Below are positions 7,377 to 15,008 of a stretch of 23,493 bases of DNA, piece by piece (position 1 is the stretch's first letter; the number at the start of each line of letters is the position of its first letter). The notes beneath the pieces are model-generated. The model saw only the letters and a program-made list of their open reading frames with translations, did not search any database and had not been told where the DNA came from. Both the position numbers and the translations under genes were made by a program. The DNA lies in contig DDIR01000143.1 in NCBI GenBank assembly GCA_002338715.1, positions 96,680 through 120,172 of the forward strand. Direction: 5' to 3'. The DNA comes from Phycisphaerales bacterium UBA1845. GTDB lineage: Bacteria > Planctomycetota > Phycisphaerae > UBA1845.

Positions 7377-9680
7377 CTACTGCGGACCCGCCAGTAGCGA
7401 AATCAGCATTTCCCAGTCGGCGATATCCACGAGCGAATTCGAGTTATCGACGTTTGAACATCCACATTCCGATCGCTGCGTGGTGTCGGCACCGAAGCAA
7501 TCCTGGAACAACTGAATGTCTGCAAGGTCGTAGTCGCCATCACCATCCGAATCGCCAGGCGTAAGGCAGCCGCAATTGCCAATCGAAAGTGTTGCGCTGT
7601 CGCTGAATCTGACGCAGTTCGGACCGATGGCCAACGCACGCAGCGAGTAATCCCCGGCATCGCTCGGCGTCACCGGATCGATGGAAAGCGTGTTGGTGAA
7701 GACGCCGGTAATTGAACCGGACTGAGACATTGGCGAACCATTCTTGTGCCATTGGACAAACAGGCTGACACCGGCGAGCGGCTCGGGTATCGCAGTCAAC
7801 AGCGCGGCTTCCCCCTCATCCACACAAGTATCCTGCGGTTGCTGCATAAATTCTGCGCTGGTCAACTCGAGTTGAATGGGAGTTGACGTATCCGTGTCGC
7901 CGCAGAAGTCCGTGACTTCGCATTCGTAACCCGGTGAGGCCGCTTCATCGGTTTCCGACACCGACGTCAGCGTCAACTGATTGCTGTTGGCACCCGAAAT
8001 GTTACCACCGTTAACCAACGCCACACCATCGCGGTACCATTGATACGAAATGTCGGTGCCGGTGGTATCAACAATCAGGATCGACGTTTCGGTCGCGCAC
8101 TCTTTCAATAACGTGGGACCAACAACGGCCACCGACAATGGGTCGCGGATGAGCAGGTCGGCGTGAAACGATTCAAGCGAAAGGCAGCCGTCCGTGACGA
8201 CGCAGTGATACGTACCTTCGTCAGCGATGTCGGCGTTTTGAATGCTGAGCGTCGCCGTGCTTGCGCCTGAAACATCGCCACCGTTGACCACCGGAACCCC
8301 ATTGCGGTACCACGCGTACGTTGCGCTGCCCGGATTGACCGGCACCACATCGAACGTCGCAACCGATCCTTGGCAAACGTATGCGTCAACCGGGTCTGAA
8401 GCGATCACCAGATCACCTTCGCACTCATCCGGCGTACCGCTCAAATTGCAGTCAACCGTTGCGGACGGATAGGAAAGCGCGATGGTCACGTAGGAGCTGG
8501 AACAAGCGCTGGAATTGACCGTTGAACTCGCGGTGGCCAGGATATTTGCATCTCCACCGGCCAACAGTGCGTTGAAAAGCGCCGAGGAAATAACCAATTC
8601 GTCTGTGTCGGCTTCACTTGGACAATCCGTTCCGACCGTCGTGAAGACTGAACCGACCCCGGTTCCGTTGATGCTGATATCCAGGCGTTCTGATGCCAAT
8701 GAGAAATCACCAACCGCTTTGAATCGAAGCGTCACATTTCCGTCTGCATTTGGGGGCGATGCGACCAACAAACTTTGCGGAGAACCGGAGTAAATTGGCG
8801 ACATACGGCCGGACTGGGCTTGAAACTGAACGTCACATTCGTCGGGGATGCCGTTTCCGTTGCAGTCAGGACTGTTGCCCAGGCTGACATCCTGCGAATC
8901 CAACGTGCCATTTCCATTGCAGTCGGTCAGAGCGCCATAAAGGTGAGCCATCACTTCGGCGTCGCCGCTGCTCAAATAGCTGCGCTGCCCGATGATGTTT
9001 TGATAGGCTTCGTTTGGCGGAAGAACGGTAATCGACTCGCAACTCGATGGGCATGGGCAGATGGAGAACGCGCATTGACTATAGTGCATCGTGGATTCAA
9101 AGTCATAATCGCCAAAATGCGATGACGATCCCTGAATCGAGAAGTTTCCAAGCGAACTTGGATCGATGTTTGCTGTGTTGATTTGAACATACGTGTCGCG
9201 GTCGGTCCGCTGTTGCTCGTGCAGGAGGCCGAGGGCGTGTCCAAGTTCGTGCACGATGATAAACTTGACGCTCCAACTGGCCATATTGAGGGTTTGAGCG
9301 CCGCCGACCATTCCGACGAAGGAACTGTTGCCCGAACCGTTTTGGATATAAACATAGTTGGACTCGGTTGTGCGCGGGACGAAGTCCACCAATGCGACGG
9401 ATTCCCACTCGGCCATCGCCGCGACGCTTCGGTCTCGATTCAGTTGCGTGACGCCTGGATCAAAGGCGTATGGCACCACGCCGCCGGGCCAAAGGTTGGA
9501 TCGATGCGTACCTCGGGCCGGTGTCCCGAAATCCTCTTCGACGATCATGTCGTCAACGAGCTTGTAACCGCGCGGAATCTCCGGGCCATCATCGGCATGT
9601 GCGTAACGTGACGTGATGGATCCGACCATCACCAAAACCAATACCGACTTGAAGGCAATTCCTGGTTGCGTCATCTTCAT
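7377..9680 (-). CDS. Secreted astacin (M12A) metalloprotease with Ig-like and dockerin-like domains
   Basis: This 767-residue exported protein has a signal peptide at ~1-29 (AHA-D). The astacin domain (~60-250) carries the full zinc site HELGHALGLLHEQQRTDRD (H144, E145, H148, H154) and the Met-turn STMHY (M198, Y200). An unusual cysteine cluster, CAFSICPCPSSC (203-214), follows the Met-turn. Next come two DCN repeats (253-283), a beta-sandwich (284-408) homologous to the one in the EEP protein, another DCN repeat, three Ig-like domains (423-512, 514-606, 608-700) and a dockerin-like tail (703-765, GDSDGDGDYDLADI). AAGGAA sits 5-6 nt before ATG 9680. A short pre-sequence (30-60) could be a propeptide. 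The protease class is certain; the target is not. Confidence 0.93.
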   Translation of the reverse strand: MKMTQPGIAFKSVLVLVMVGSITSRYAHADDGPEIPRGYKLVDDMIVEEDFGTPARGTHRSNLWPGGVVPYAFDPGVTQLNRDRSVAAMAEWESVALVDFVPRTTESNYVYIQNGSGNSSFVGMVGGAQTLNMASWSVKFIIVHELGHALGLLHEQQRTDRDTYVQINTANIDPSSLGNFSIQGSSSHFGDYDFESTMHYSQCAFSICPCPSSCESITVLPPNEAYQNIIGQRSYLSSGDAEVMAHLYGALTDCNGNGTLDSQDVSLGNSPDCNGNGIPDECDVQFQAQSGRMSPIYSGSPQSLLVASPPNADGNVTLRFKAVGDFSLASERLDISINGTGVGSVFTTVGTDCPSEADTDELVISSALFNALLAGGDANILATASSTVNSSACSSSYVTIALSYPSATVDCNLSGTPDECEGDLVIASDPVDAYVCQGSVATFDVVPVNPGSATYAWYRNGVPVVNGGDVSGASTATLSIQNADIADEGTYHCVVTDGCLSLESFHADLLIRDPLSVAVVGPTLLKECATETSILIVDTTGTDISYQWYRDGVALVNGGNISGANSNQLTLTSVSETDEAASPGYECEVTDFCGDTDTSTPIQLELTSAEFMQQPQDTCVDEGEAALLTAIPEPLAGVSLFVQWHKNGSPMSQSGSITGVFTNTLSIDPVTPSDAGDYSLRALAIGPNCVRFSDSATLSIGNCGCLTPGDSDGDGDYDLADIQLFQDCFGADTTQRSECGCSNVDNSNSLVDIADWEMLISLLAGPQ

Positions 9681-10335
9681 TCGTATTCCTTGCTATCAGG
9701 CCCAAACGAGGCACACCACCTCGGGACGAACTTCTTGACTCAGTCACCACCCAGAATCTGTGGCCACCCCGTCGCGTTGCGGCAATCGTGTGGGGGCTAA
9801 ACCACCCCCGATATCCGATCCAACACGAAGGACTCAGAAGAAATTTTGATTGTCAGACTTGGGATTGCTCAATCGCTGATCGGGCGAACCCGATTGGCGA
9901 AATCAACCATCGTCCCCATCCCCGGATTTGAGTTCCGCCTAACCAGTCTCGCGACGCGCACGACTGGCAAGAATCACAAATCCACCTGCCATATGAGTTT
10001 ATCGGTTATGTGGGTCGCTTATCAATGCGCAACAAATGACGTATTGCGACCACAATTCGGACGCAAATGCAGGAAATATCGGGCGTTGGTTGCCTTCACC
10101 TCGCGCGTTTCTCTCGCGGGCTTGTATTCCGTGTCGCTCCACTCGGCACTTCGCGATTCGTTCCGTACCACTTCACCGAGTTCGACTCGACTGCAAATTC
10201 AGCCAATTAACGCAGTTACGTCCCACCTGCACCGGCATTCCCGTTGAGATACAGAGGGTTCGGCGGTACGCTTCCGGCTGACTTGCCAGATGCCCACACT
10301 TGGCCAGACCCCATTGGGTCTCGGAGCAAAATCAC
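9681..10335. other. Non-coding divergent region
   Basis: These 655 bases separate the divergent astacin and FlgI-like genes. Plus-strand frames here are short, serine/arginine-rich and without conserved motifs, so I do not call a gene. It holds the GTTTAGCCCC element (minus strand, 9802-9793) within a GGGGG...CCCCC hairpin, and a compact perfect hairpin ATCGGG-CGAA-CCCGAT at 9879-9894. Its length leaves room for an unannotated small RNA, but nothing in it is recognisable. Confidence 0.5.
9793..9802 (-). promoter_or_regulatory. GTTTAGCCCC element upstream of astacin gene
   Basis: On the minus strand GTTTAGCCCC is preceded by CGGGGGTG and followed by CACACGATTGCCG. The copy before the M8-like gene is likewise preceded by a G-run and followed by TATGGGGATTGGCG. 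The two lie 112 and 157 bases before their start codons. A shared operator or leader element is possible; chance cannot be excluded. Confidence 0.35.
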
Positions 10336-12102
10336 ATGCAGCGCCGACATGCCCACACCCTGTTCCTCAGCCTGCTGACCTGTATGGCAGGATGCGGTGA
10401 CGGATTCTTGAAATTCAAATGGGACCTCACCGAAGACAAGCCAGACGTTGAGGAAGGTTTCGTTGACGCCACCGTCGAAGGGATCTCTGACTCCAAAGCC
10501 TACCAGGATTCCATCGCGGCTCAGGGATACATCGAAGGCTTGCGGCGGATGCGCGTTCGCGGTTATGGCCTCGTCGCCGGATTGGGCACGACCGGGTCGA
10601 GCGAATGTCCCAAGAATATTCGAGATCGCCTCGTTCAGGAAATGTACAAGCGACCCGAGTTTTCGCGACGTGGTTTGAAGCCCGCGGTTGTCTCGCCCGA
10701 AGAAGTTTTGCGCAGCCTCGATACGGCCGTCGTCGTCATCGAAGGAGAAATCCCAGCCGCTGCCCAAAAGGGAACCACGTTTGACCTGACCGTCCGCGCC
10801 CTCGCGGGAACGCAGACGACATCGCTCGCAGGCGGTTCGCTCTACACGTCGGAACTGTTCGTCTATCGCGAGAACGCGGCAGGCGGTGCGGTCGAAGGTC
10901 GCGCCCTGGCAACGGCGGCTGGTCCGATCTTTGTCAATCCATTCGCAAACAAGGAAGATGAGTCCGAGCGACAAACGACAACGATGGAGCGACAGGGTGT
11001 CATCCTCGGCGGCGGAACGTCGATCAGTACTCGGCGAATTCGATTCGTACTCTCGACACCATCGTACCGCCGGGCTCGACTGATTACCGACACAGCCAAC
11101 GCCCGCTTCCCAGGACGCGGTGGTGTCGCCAAAGCCGAGTCTCCGTCGAACATCACAATTCGAATTCCAGCCGCCTATCAGGACGACCCGTTCCACTTCC
11201 TCGCGCTGTTTCGACATTTGTATCTGCCGACGCGACCCGGATTCCTTGAAACGCGAACACAGGAGTTGGCCAAAGAAATCCTCGAACCCAACGCGCCCCA
11301 TGCCGACATCGCGATCGCATGGGAAGGAATCGGCCGCACCGTCCTGCCCACCATTCAGGAACTTTACACCGACCAGCGTCCCTACGTGCGTTTCTATTCG
11401 GCGCTGACCGGAATGCGTTTGGGTGACGGGGTGGCTGTCGATGTGGTGGGCGAATTCGCCTTGAATCCGGAGAGTCCCTATCGACTCACCGCGATCGATG
11501 AACTGGGAAATGCCAGCAATTCGTATCGGACATCGGTGGTGCTGCGACGGCTGCTGAGCGACAAGGACCCGCGCATTCGGGTAGAGGCGTACGAAGCGCT
11601 TCTGCCCCGCCGAGATGAGATGATTCAGACATCCAAGATCGGGCACAGCAACTTCATGCTGGATCTCGTTGATTCGCCCGGCCCCAACCTGGTGTACGTC
11701 CGTCGCACGGGTGACCAGCGCATCGCCCTGCTTGGCGAGAGAATGTACTGCATGCCGCCGGTGTTCTATCAGGACCCGAACAACCTGATCACGATCAATG
11801 CCGAAGAAGACGATCGCAAGCTCACGCTGATTCGACGGTCAAAATTCGGCGATCGAATTTCGCCACCGCTGCCAACCGACTTTGAACTGGGCTCGCTCAT
11901 CGACATGCTGGGCAACGATCCCAAGGGGACCAGCGAAGACCACATTCACGGTCTCGCCCTCGACTACGCGACGATCACACGCACGTTGCACGATCTCTGC
12001 GAATCGGGCGGGATCAATGCCAAGTTCATGCTCCAACGCAACTCCACCACGGAAATGTTTGGCCCAATGACATCCACGGGGCGATCCGAATCGGACCTGT
12101 AA
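10336..12102 (+). CDS. FlgI/P-ring-like lipoprotein
   Basis: This 588-residue predicted lipoprotein has the lipobox LTCMAGC with acylated C20. Residues ~65-290 match the flagellar P-ring protein FlgI: VRGYGLVAGLGTTGS (74-88), then DTAVVVIEGEIPAAAQKGTTFDLT and AGTQTTSLAGGSLYTSELF. In flagella FlgI forms the periplasmic ring around the rod. Here it carries a lipid anchor instead of a plain signal peptide and has about 290 further residues, including a short HEAT-like helical pair (DPRIRVEAYEALLP, ~411-424). No flagellar gene is in the window. I chose ATG 10336 (GGAG 9 nt before, lipobox in the right place); TTG 10300 would put 12 polar residues before the signal. It may be a repurposed P-ring or a pilus/secretion-like ring. 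Fold likely, function open. Confidence 0.75.
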   Translation: MQRRHAHTLFLSLLTCMAGCGDGFLKFKWDLTEDKPDVEEGFVDATVEGISDSKAYQDSIAAQGYIEGLRRMRVRGYGLVAGLGTTGSSECPKNIRDRLVQEMYKRPEFSRRGLKPAVVSPEEVLRSLDTAVVVIEGEIPAAAQKGTTFDLTVRALAGTQTTSLAGGSLYTSELFVYRENAAGGAVEGRALATAAGPIFVNPFANKEDESERQTTTMERQGVILGGGTSISTRRIRFVLSTPSYRRARLITDTANARFPGRGGVAKAESPSNITIRIPAAYQDDPFHFLALFRHLYLPTRPGFLETRTQELAKEILEPNAPHADIAIAWEGIGRTVLPTIQELYTDQRPYVRFYSALTGMRLGDGVAVDVVGEFALNPESPYRLTAIDELGNASNSYRTSVVLRRLLSDKDPRIRVEAYEALLPRRDEMIQTSKIGHSNFMLDLVDSPGPNLVYVRRTGDQRIALLGERMYCMPPVFYQDPNNLITINAEEDDRKLTLIRRSKFGDRISPPLPTDFELGSLIDMLGNDPKGTSEDHIHGLALDYATITRTLHDLCESGGINAKFMLQRNSTTEMFGPMTSTGRSESDL

Positions 12103-12122
12103 ATTGCGATCCAGCCAGATGG

Positions 12123-12165
12123 CTCGCGATTCCATAAGACTCGCCATTCCATAAAACTCGCCATT
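12123..12165 (+). repeat. 17-bp tandem repeat, about 2.5 copies
   Basis: CTCGCGATTCCATAAGA (12123-12139) is followed directly by CTCGCCATTCCATAAAA (12140-12156) and then CTCGCCATT (12157-12165). It fills most of the 89-bp gap between the FlgI-like and acyltransferase genes, just before the putative -10 box. Confidence 0.9.
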
Positions 12166-12179
12166 ACTGTGCGCTTCGA

Positions 12180-12185
12180 TAAAAT
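12180..12185 (+). promoter_or_regulatory. Putative -10 box, leaderless start of acyltransferase
   Basis: TAAAAT ends six bases before ATG 12192, with a weak -35 (TCGCCA) 17 bp upstream of it. No Shine-Dalgarno is present. Transcription would begin at or next to the start codon. Confidence 0.4.
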
Positions 12186-12191
12186 GCGGCG

Positions 12192-13124
12192 ATGAAGAGC
12201 AAGGACGGCACAGGTTCATGGCTGGTGTACGCGTTGGTGCGCTGCGTCCTCGTTGTGCTTCGATGCTTTCCCGTCAACTGGAATCTGCGAACAGCCCGCG
12301 CGTTTGCCAACATTTGGTGGTTCATGATCCCCCGCCATCGAAATCGCGCGATTGGCCACGTGCGACTCGCGTTTGGCAACAAATATTCCGACAAAGAAGT
12401 CGAACAAATTGCCAAGTCTTCACTGAAGCAATTGGCGATGTTCGCGATCGACTTCGTCACGGTCCCCCATCTCATCAACGAGTACAACTGGAAGCGATAC
12501 GTCCATCTCAACAACATGGACAGCGCGCTGCGCGTTCTGCTCGAAGAAAAGGGCGCGATGCTGCTGACCGGTCACTTCGGCAATTGGGAGTTGGCCGGCT
12601 ACCTTCTGGCAATGTTCGGTTTTGACATCACCGCGATCATGCGCCCGCTCGACAACGTCTATCTCAATCAATACGTCGTGAAAATGCGGCAGAAAAAGGG
12701 CCTTGAACTTGTCGACAAAAAAGGCGCCACCCAATTTGCCGAACAGGTTCTTCGACGCGGCGGCAGCTTGGGATTTATCGCCGACCAAAACGCGGGCAGC
12801 AAAGGTCAGTTCGTCGATTTCTTCGATGTTCCCGCATCGGCATACAAGTCGATCGGACTTCTCGCGATGATCCACGATGTACCGATCATTGTGGGTTATG
12901 CGACGCGTGTTGGTCATGCGTTCAAATTTGAAGTCGGCGTTGAGCGCATCATCATGCCATCGGAATGGAAATCACAGAAGAAACCGCTTCCATGGATTAC
13001 ACAGGAATACACACGGGCCATCGAATCGGCGATTCGGCGAGCGCCCGATCAGTATCTTTGGATTCACCGACGGTGGAAATCGCGTCCACGCAAGGAAGTA
13101 AATCCCCCACCGTTACCGGCGTGA
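12192..13124 (+). CDS. Lysophospholipid/lipid A acyltransferase, LpxL (HtrB) family
   Basis: This 310-residue protein is the usual length for LpxL/HtrB enzymes, inner-membrane acyltransferases that add secondary acyl chains during lipid A synthesis. An N-terminal hydrophobic anchor (10-27) is followed by the catalytic HxxxxE motif in LLTGHFGNWELAGY (H128, E133), then GFIADQNAG (195-202), the substrate-pocket region FFDVPASAYKS, and the typical C-terminal end QYLWIHRRWKSRP (287-299). This fits a diderm planctomycete with lipopolysaccharide. It follows the FlgI-like gene by 89 bp on the same strand but seems to have its own -10 box next to ATG. The acyl donor and exact step cannot be told; lipid acyltransferases for ornithine or glycolipids are alternatives. 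Confidence 0.88.
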   Translation: MKSKDGTGSWLVYALVRCVLVVLRCFPVNWNLRTARAFANIWWFMIPRHRNRAIGHVRLAFGNKYSDKEVEQIAKSSLKQLAMFAIDFVTVPHLINEYNWKRYVHLNNMDSALRVLLEEKGAMLLTGHFGNWELAGYLLAMFGFDITAIMRPLDNVYLNQYVVKMRQKKGLELVDKKGATQFAEQVLRRGGSLGFIADQNAGSKGQFVDFFDVPASAYKSIGLLAMIHDVPIIVGYATRVGHAFKFEVGVERIIMPSEWKSQKKPLPWITQEYTRAIESAIRRAPDQYLWIHRRWKSRPRKEVNPPPLPA

Positions 13125-13155
13125 AACAGAAGTTCATCGCAGATATTGTCATTTC

Positions 13156-13183
13156 TTGACGTTCAGCCCGACCATCCTACAAT
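13156..13183 (+). promoter_or_regulatory. Sigma-70-type promoter of trxA
   Basis: TTGACG (13156-13161) and TACAAT (13178-13183) are separated by 16 bp. The start would lie near 13190, giving a leader of about 140 nt before ATG 13331. This is the best housekeeping promoter visible in the window. Confidence 0.6.
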
Positions 13184-13330
13184 CGCCAACGTTGACTTCG
13201 GCAGGGTTTGCCCGCGGTGCGGGCGCTTGGCTGGAGTGAATGGATTGTCGCGTTTTGGATGTATCGCGCGACGATCGACGTACTGGTTTGGGATGCATTG
13301 AGTCGACGTCATTTAAGCGAAGGAACCGAT

Positions 13331-13672
13331 ATGGCAGGCGCAGACACATTTGAGTTCACTGACAGCAATTTCGAGCAAGAGGCGTTGCAGAGCGACCTGC
13401 CTGTGTTGGTCGATTTCTGGGCAGAGTGGTGCGCACCTTGCAAGGCGTTGGGACCGACGATCGACTCGTTGGCAACCCACTACAAGGACAAAGCCCGCAT
13501 CGGTAAGCTCAACACCGAGAACAATACCCAGGTGCCTGCGAACTACGGCGTCAGTGCGATTCCAACCGTCATCCTGCTGAAGGATGGTGAGATCGTCGAA
13601 AAATTCGTCGGTCTGCGTGGCGAGAAAGATTTCAAAGACGCCATCGACAATCTGCTCGCCCAAACTGCGTAA
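13331..13672 (+). CDS. trxA: Thioredoxin
   Basis: This 113-residue cytosolic thioredoxin reduces protein disulfides with electrons from thioredoxin reductase, whose gene ends at the left edge of the window. The active site is FWAEWCAPCK (C34, C37), with alanine in place of the commoner glycine. The cis-proline is P78 in SAIPTVILLKDG, and the C-terminal FVGLRG and helix are complete. I chose ATG 13331 because AAGGAA lies 6-7 nt before it and the protein then has normal length; an in-frame upstream GTG/ATG frame from 13208 would add 41 residues unlike thioredoxin. It is apparently monocistronic, with a promoter at 13156-13183 and a large stem-loop after the stop. Confidence 0.95.
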   Translation: MAGADTFEFTDSNFEQEALQSDLPVLVDFWAEWCAPCKALGPTIDSLATHYKDKARIGKLNTENNTQVPANYGVSAIPTVILLKDGEIVEKFVGLRGEKDFKDAIDNLLAQTA

Positions 13673-13717
13673 GAAAATTGACTGCGTAGTCAGGCGGATA
13701 CTGTTTGAAAAACATCG

Positions 13718-13765
13718 GCCCGCTGAGTTGAGGTGCATCGACGCATGTGTCTCGACTCTGCGGGC
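13718..13765 (+). terminator. Long stem-loop after trxA
   Basis: GCCCGCTGAGTTGAG (13718-13732) pairs with CTCGACTCTGCGGGC (13751-13765) over 15 positions with one T-T mismatch and one G-T pair; the loop is 18 nt. No T-run follows, so it may be a processing or stability element instead of a classic intrinsic terminator. Confidence 0.5.
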
Positions 13766-13823
13766 TGACTCTTGCGCGGTGTGCGGTACATGATTTTTAG
13801 GAATTGAATTGGCTTTCCCCTGG

Positions 13824-13843
13824 ATTCCCGCCTGCGCGGGAAT
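13824..13843. repeat. dRS3-type 20-bp palindromic repeat
   Basis: ATTCCCGCCTGCGCGGGAAT is an 8-bp inverted repeat with a CTGC loop. It fits ATTCCC-N8-GGGAAT, the consensus known as dRS3 in Neisseria, and its flanks (CTGG before, GACGG after) match the extended form seen in many proteobacteria. It lies between the convergent trxA and cation-efflux genes. Confidence 0.7.
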
Positions 13844-13875
13844 GACGGACTTGCCGCGTTTGAACTTGATGTATT

Positions 13876-14844
13876 CTAATCTTCCTGCTTCTTTTCTATG
13901 GCGTGCAGGTCATGTTCGGCTTGTTGCTGTCGCTGGTGGGCGAGGTATGACTCGGCTTCGATAAAGACGCGACGGACGGCTGGTATCGCCGACTTGATCT
14001 CTTGATTGAACTCGCTGATCGTTTCTTCGACCGCCCCGCTGGAGAGCGACTGATCGAAATCGAGGCTGAGGTTCACAAGAATGTGGTGCGGGCCCATCTG
14101 CACGGTGATGAGTTCGTTCACCCCGACAATGCGGTCGTCGTCGGAGACAATCTGGCGAATCGTTGCATCGACTTTCGGGTCGGCTGCTTCTCCAATGAGC
14201 AGGCTTTTCGTTTCCCAAGCCAGAAAGCACGCGACCAGCGTCAGAATAATGCCAATGACAATCGTCGCCGCACCGTCGAAGTACGGAATTCCCGTCAATT
14301 GACCCAACAGCGTGCCGACAAACGCGACCACCAACCCCAAGAGCGCCGCAGAGTCTTCGAGAAGCACCACGAACATCGTCGGGTCTTTTTCGTCATGGGC
14401 GGCTTGGAAGTATCCGCGATCGCCTTTGACCGTCTTGAACGTCTTCAATGCCAACCACCACGCCCCGCCCTCAAACACCATCGCGACGATCAGCACCACG
14501 TAGCTGACGACGACGTTTTCAATCGGGTGCGGATGGATAAGCCGCTTCACACCTTCATAGAGCGAAACACCCGCCCCCACCGCAAAGACGAGGAGCGCCA
14601 CCACGAACGACCAGAAGTAAACCTCCTTGCCAAACCCCAGCGGGAAGTCCTTGTTGGCTGGTCGATTGGACTGCCTGATGCCCCACAGCAGCAGCACCTG
14701 GTTCATCGTGTCGACGACGGAGTGGATCGCCTCGGCCAGCATTGCCCCGGAACCGGTGAAGAACGCGGCAATGAATTTCGTCACCGCGATACCGGTGTTG
14801 CCGATCACAGCCGCATAGATGACTTTTTTGGATCCGCTGGCCAT
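13876..14844 (-). CDS. Cation diffusion facilitator (CDF) transporter
   Basis: This 322-residue integral membrane protein is a proton-coupled divalent metal (Zn, Mn, Co or Fe) exporter of the CDF family. Six transmembrane segments can be seen between residues ~8 and 212. The metal site is HSVVDT in TM2 (H41, D45) and LLEDSAALLG in TM5 (E163, D164), and YFDGAAT (D190) starts TM6. The C-terminal cytosolic domain (~213-300) has the ferredoxin-like fold expected for dimerisation, and the end is Gln/His/Glu-rich (HQRQQQAEHDLH). The TM5 ED pair places it near the SLC30A9/ZnT9-like branch, not the classic HxxxD zinc exporters. ATG 14844 has no Shine-Dalgarno but a TATAAT seven bases before it. The metal cannot be told from sequence. 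Confidence 0.9.
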   Translation of the reverse strand: MASGSKKVIYAAVIGNTGIAVTKFIAAFFTGSGAMLAEAIHSVVDTMNQVLLLWGIRQSNRPANKDFPLGFGKEVYFWSFVVALLVFAVGAGVSLYEGVKRLIHPHPIENVVVSYVVLIVAMVFEGGAWWLALKTFKTVKGDRGYFQAAHDEKDPTMFVVLLEDSAALLGLVVAFVGTLLGQLTGIPYFDGAATIVIGIILTLVACFLAWETKSLLIGEAADPKVDATIRQIVSDDDRIVGVNELITVQMGPHHILVNLSLDFDQSLSSGAVEETISEFNQEIKSAIPAVRRVFIEAESYLAHQRQQQAEHDLHAIEKKQED

Positions 14845-14851
14845 GGGCGGG

Positions 14852-14857
14852 ATTATA
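14852..14857 (-). promoter_or_regulatory. Perfect -10 box (TATAAT) adjacent to CDF start codon
   Basis: On the minus strand TATAAT is followed by CCCGCCC and then ATG. The expected transcription start coincides with the A of ATG, so a leaderless mRNA is predicted. The -35 region is weak. Confidence 0.5.
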
Positions 14858-15008
14858 TCGAATGATCCGGTCGATGCAGCACGAGAAATCGGCGGAAGTC
14901 CACAATCATCGAATCGACGCGAGGAATATTTTTCGCGACAATTCGAAGCGACTCGTATAAGACTGTAGAGGTCTGTGCAACTCGCGAGCGCGAAAGGAAA
15001 TGTCCAGC

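Noticed and set aside
9846..10247. 133-residue plus-strand open frame in the divergent gap
   Set aside because: Ser/Arg/Thr-rich composition, no motif, no good ribosome site and no signal peptide; treated as non-coding.
10216..11646. 476-residue minus-strand open frame opposite the FlgI-like gene
   Set aside because: Long antisense frames are common in this base composition. Its translation is irregular and Arg/Ser/Gly-rich, while the plus strand encodes clear FlgI motifs and a lipobox.
14002..14865. 287-residue plus-strand open frame opposite the CDF gene
   Set aside because: Its translation is rich in His, Arg and Asp with no hydrophobic or domain pattern; it mirrors the CDF coding sequence.
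14941..14965. Promoter for the GlsB-type gene around TATAAG (14956-14961)
   Set aside because: A -10-like hexamer is present, but no acceptable -35 lies 16-18 bp upstream, so I do not list it as a feature.
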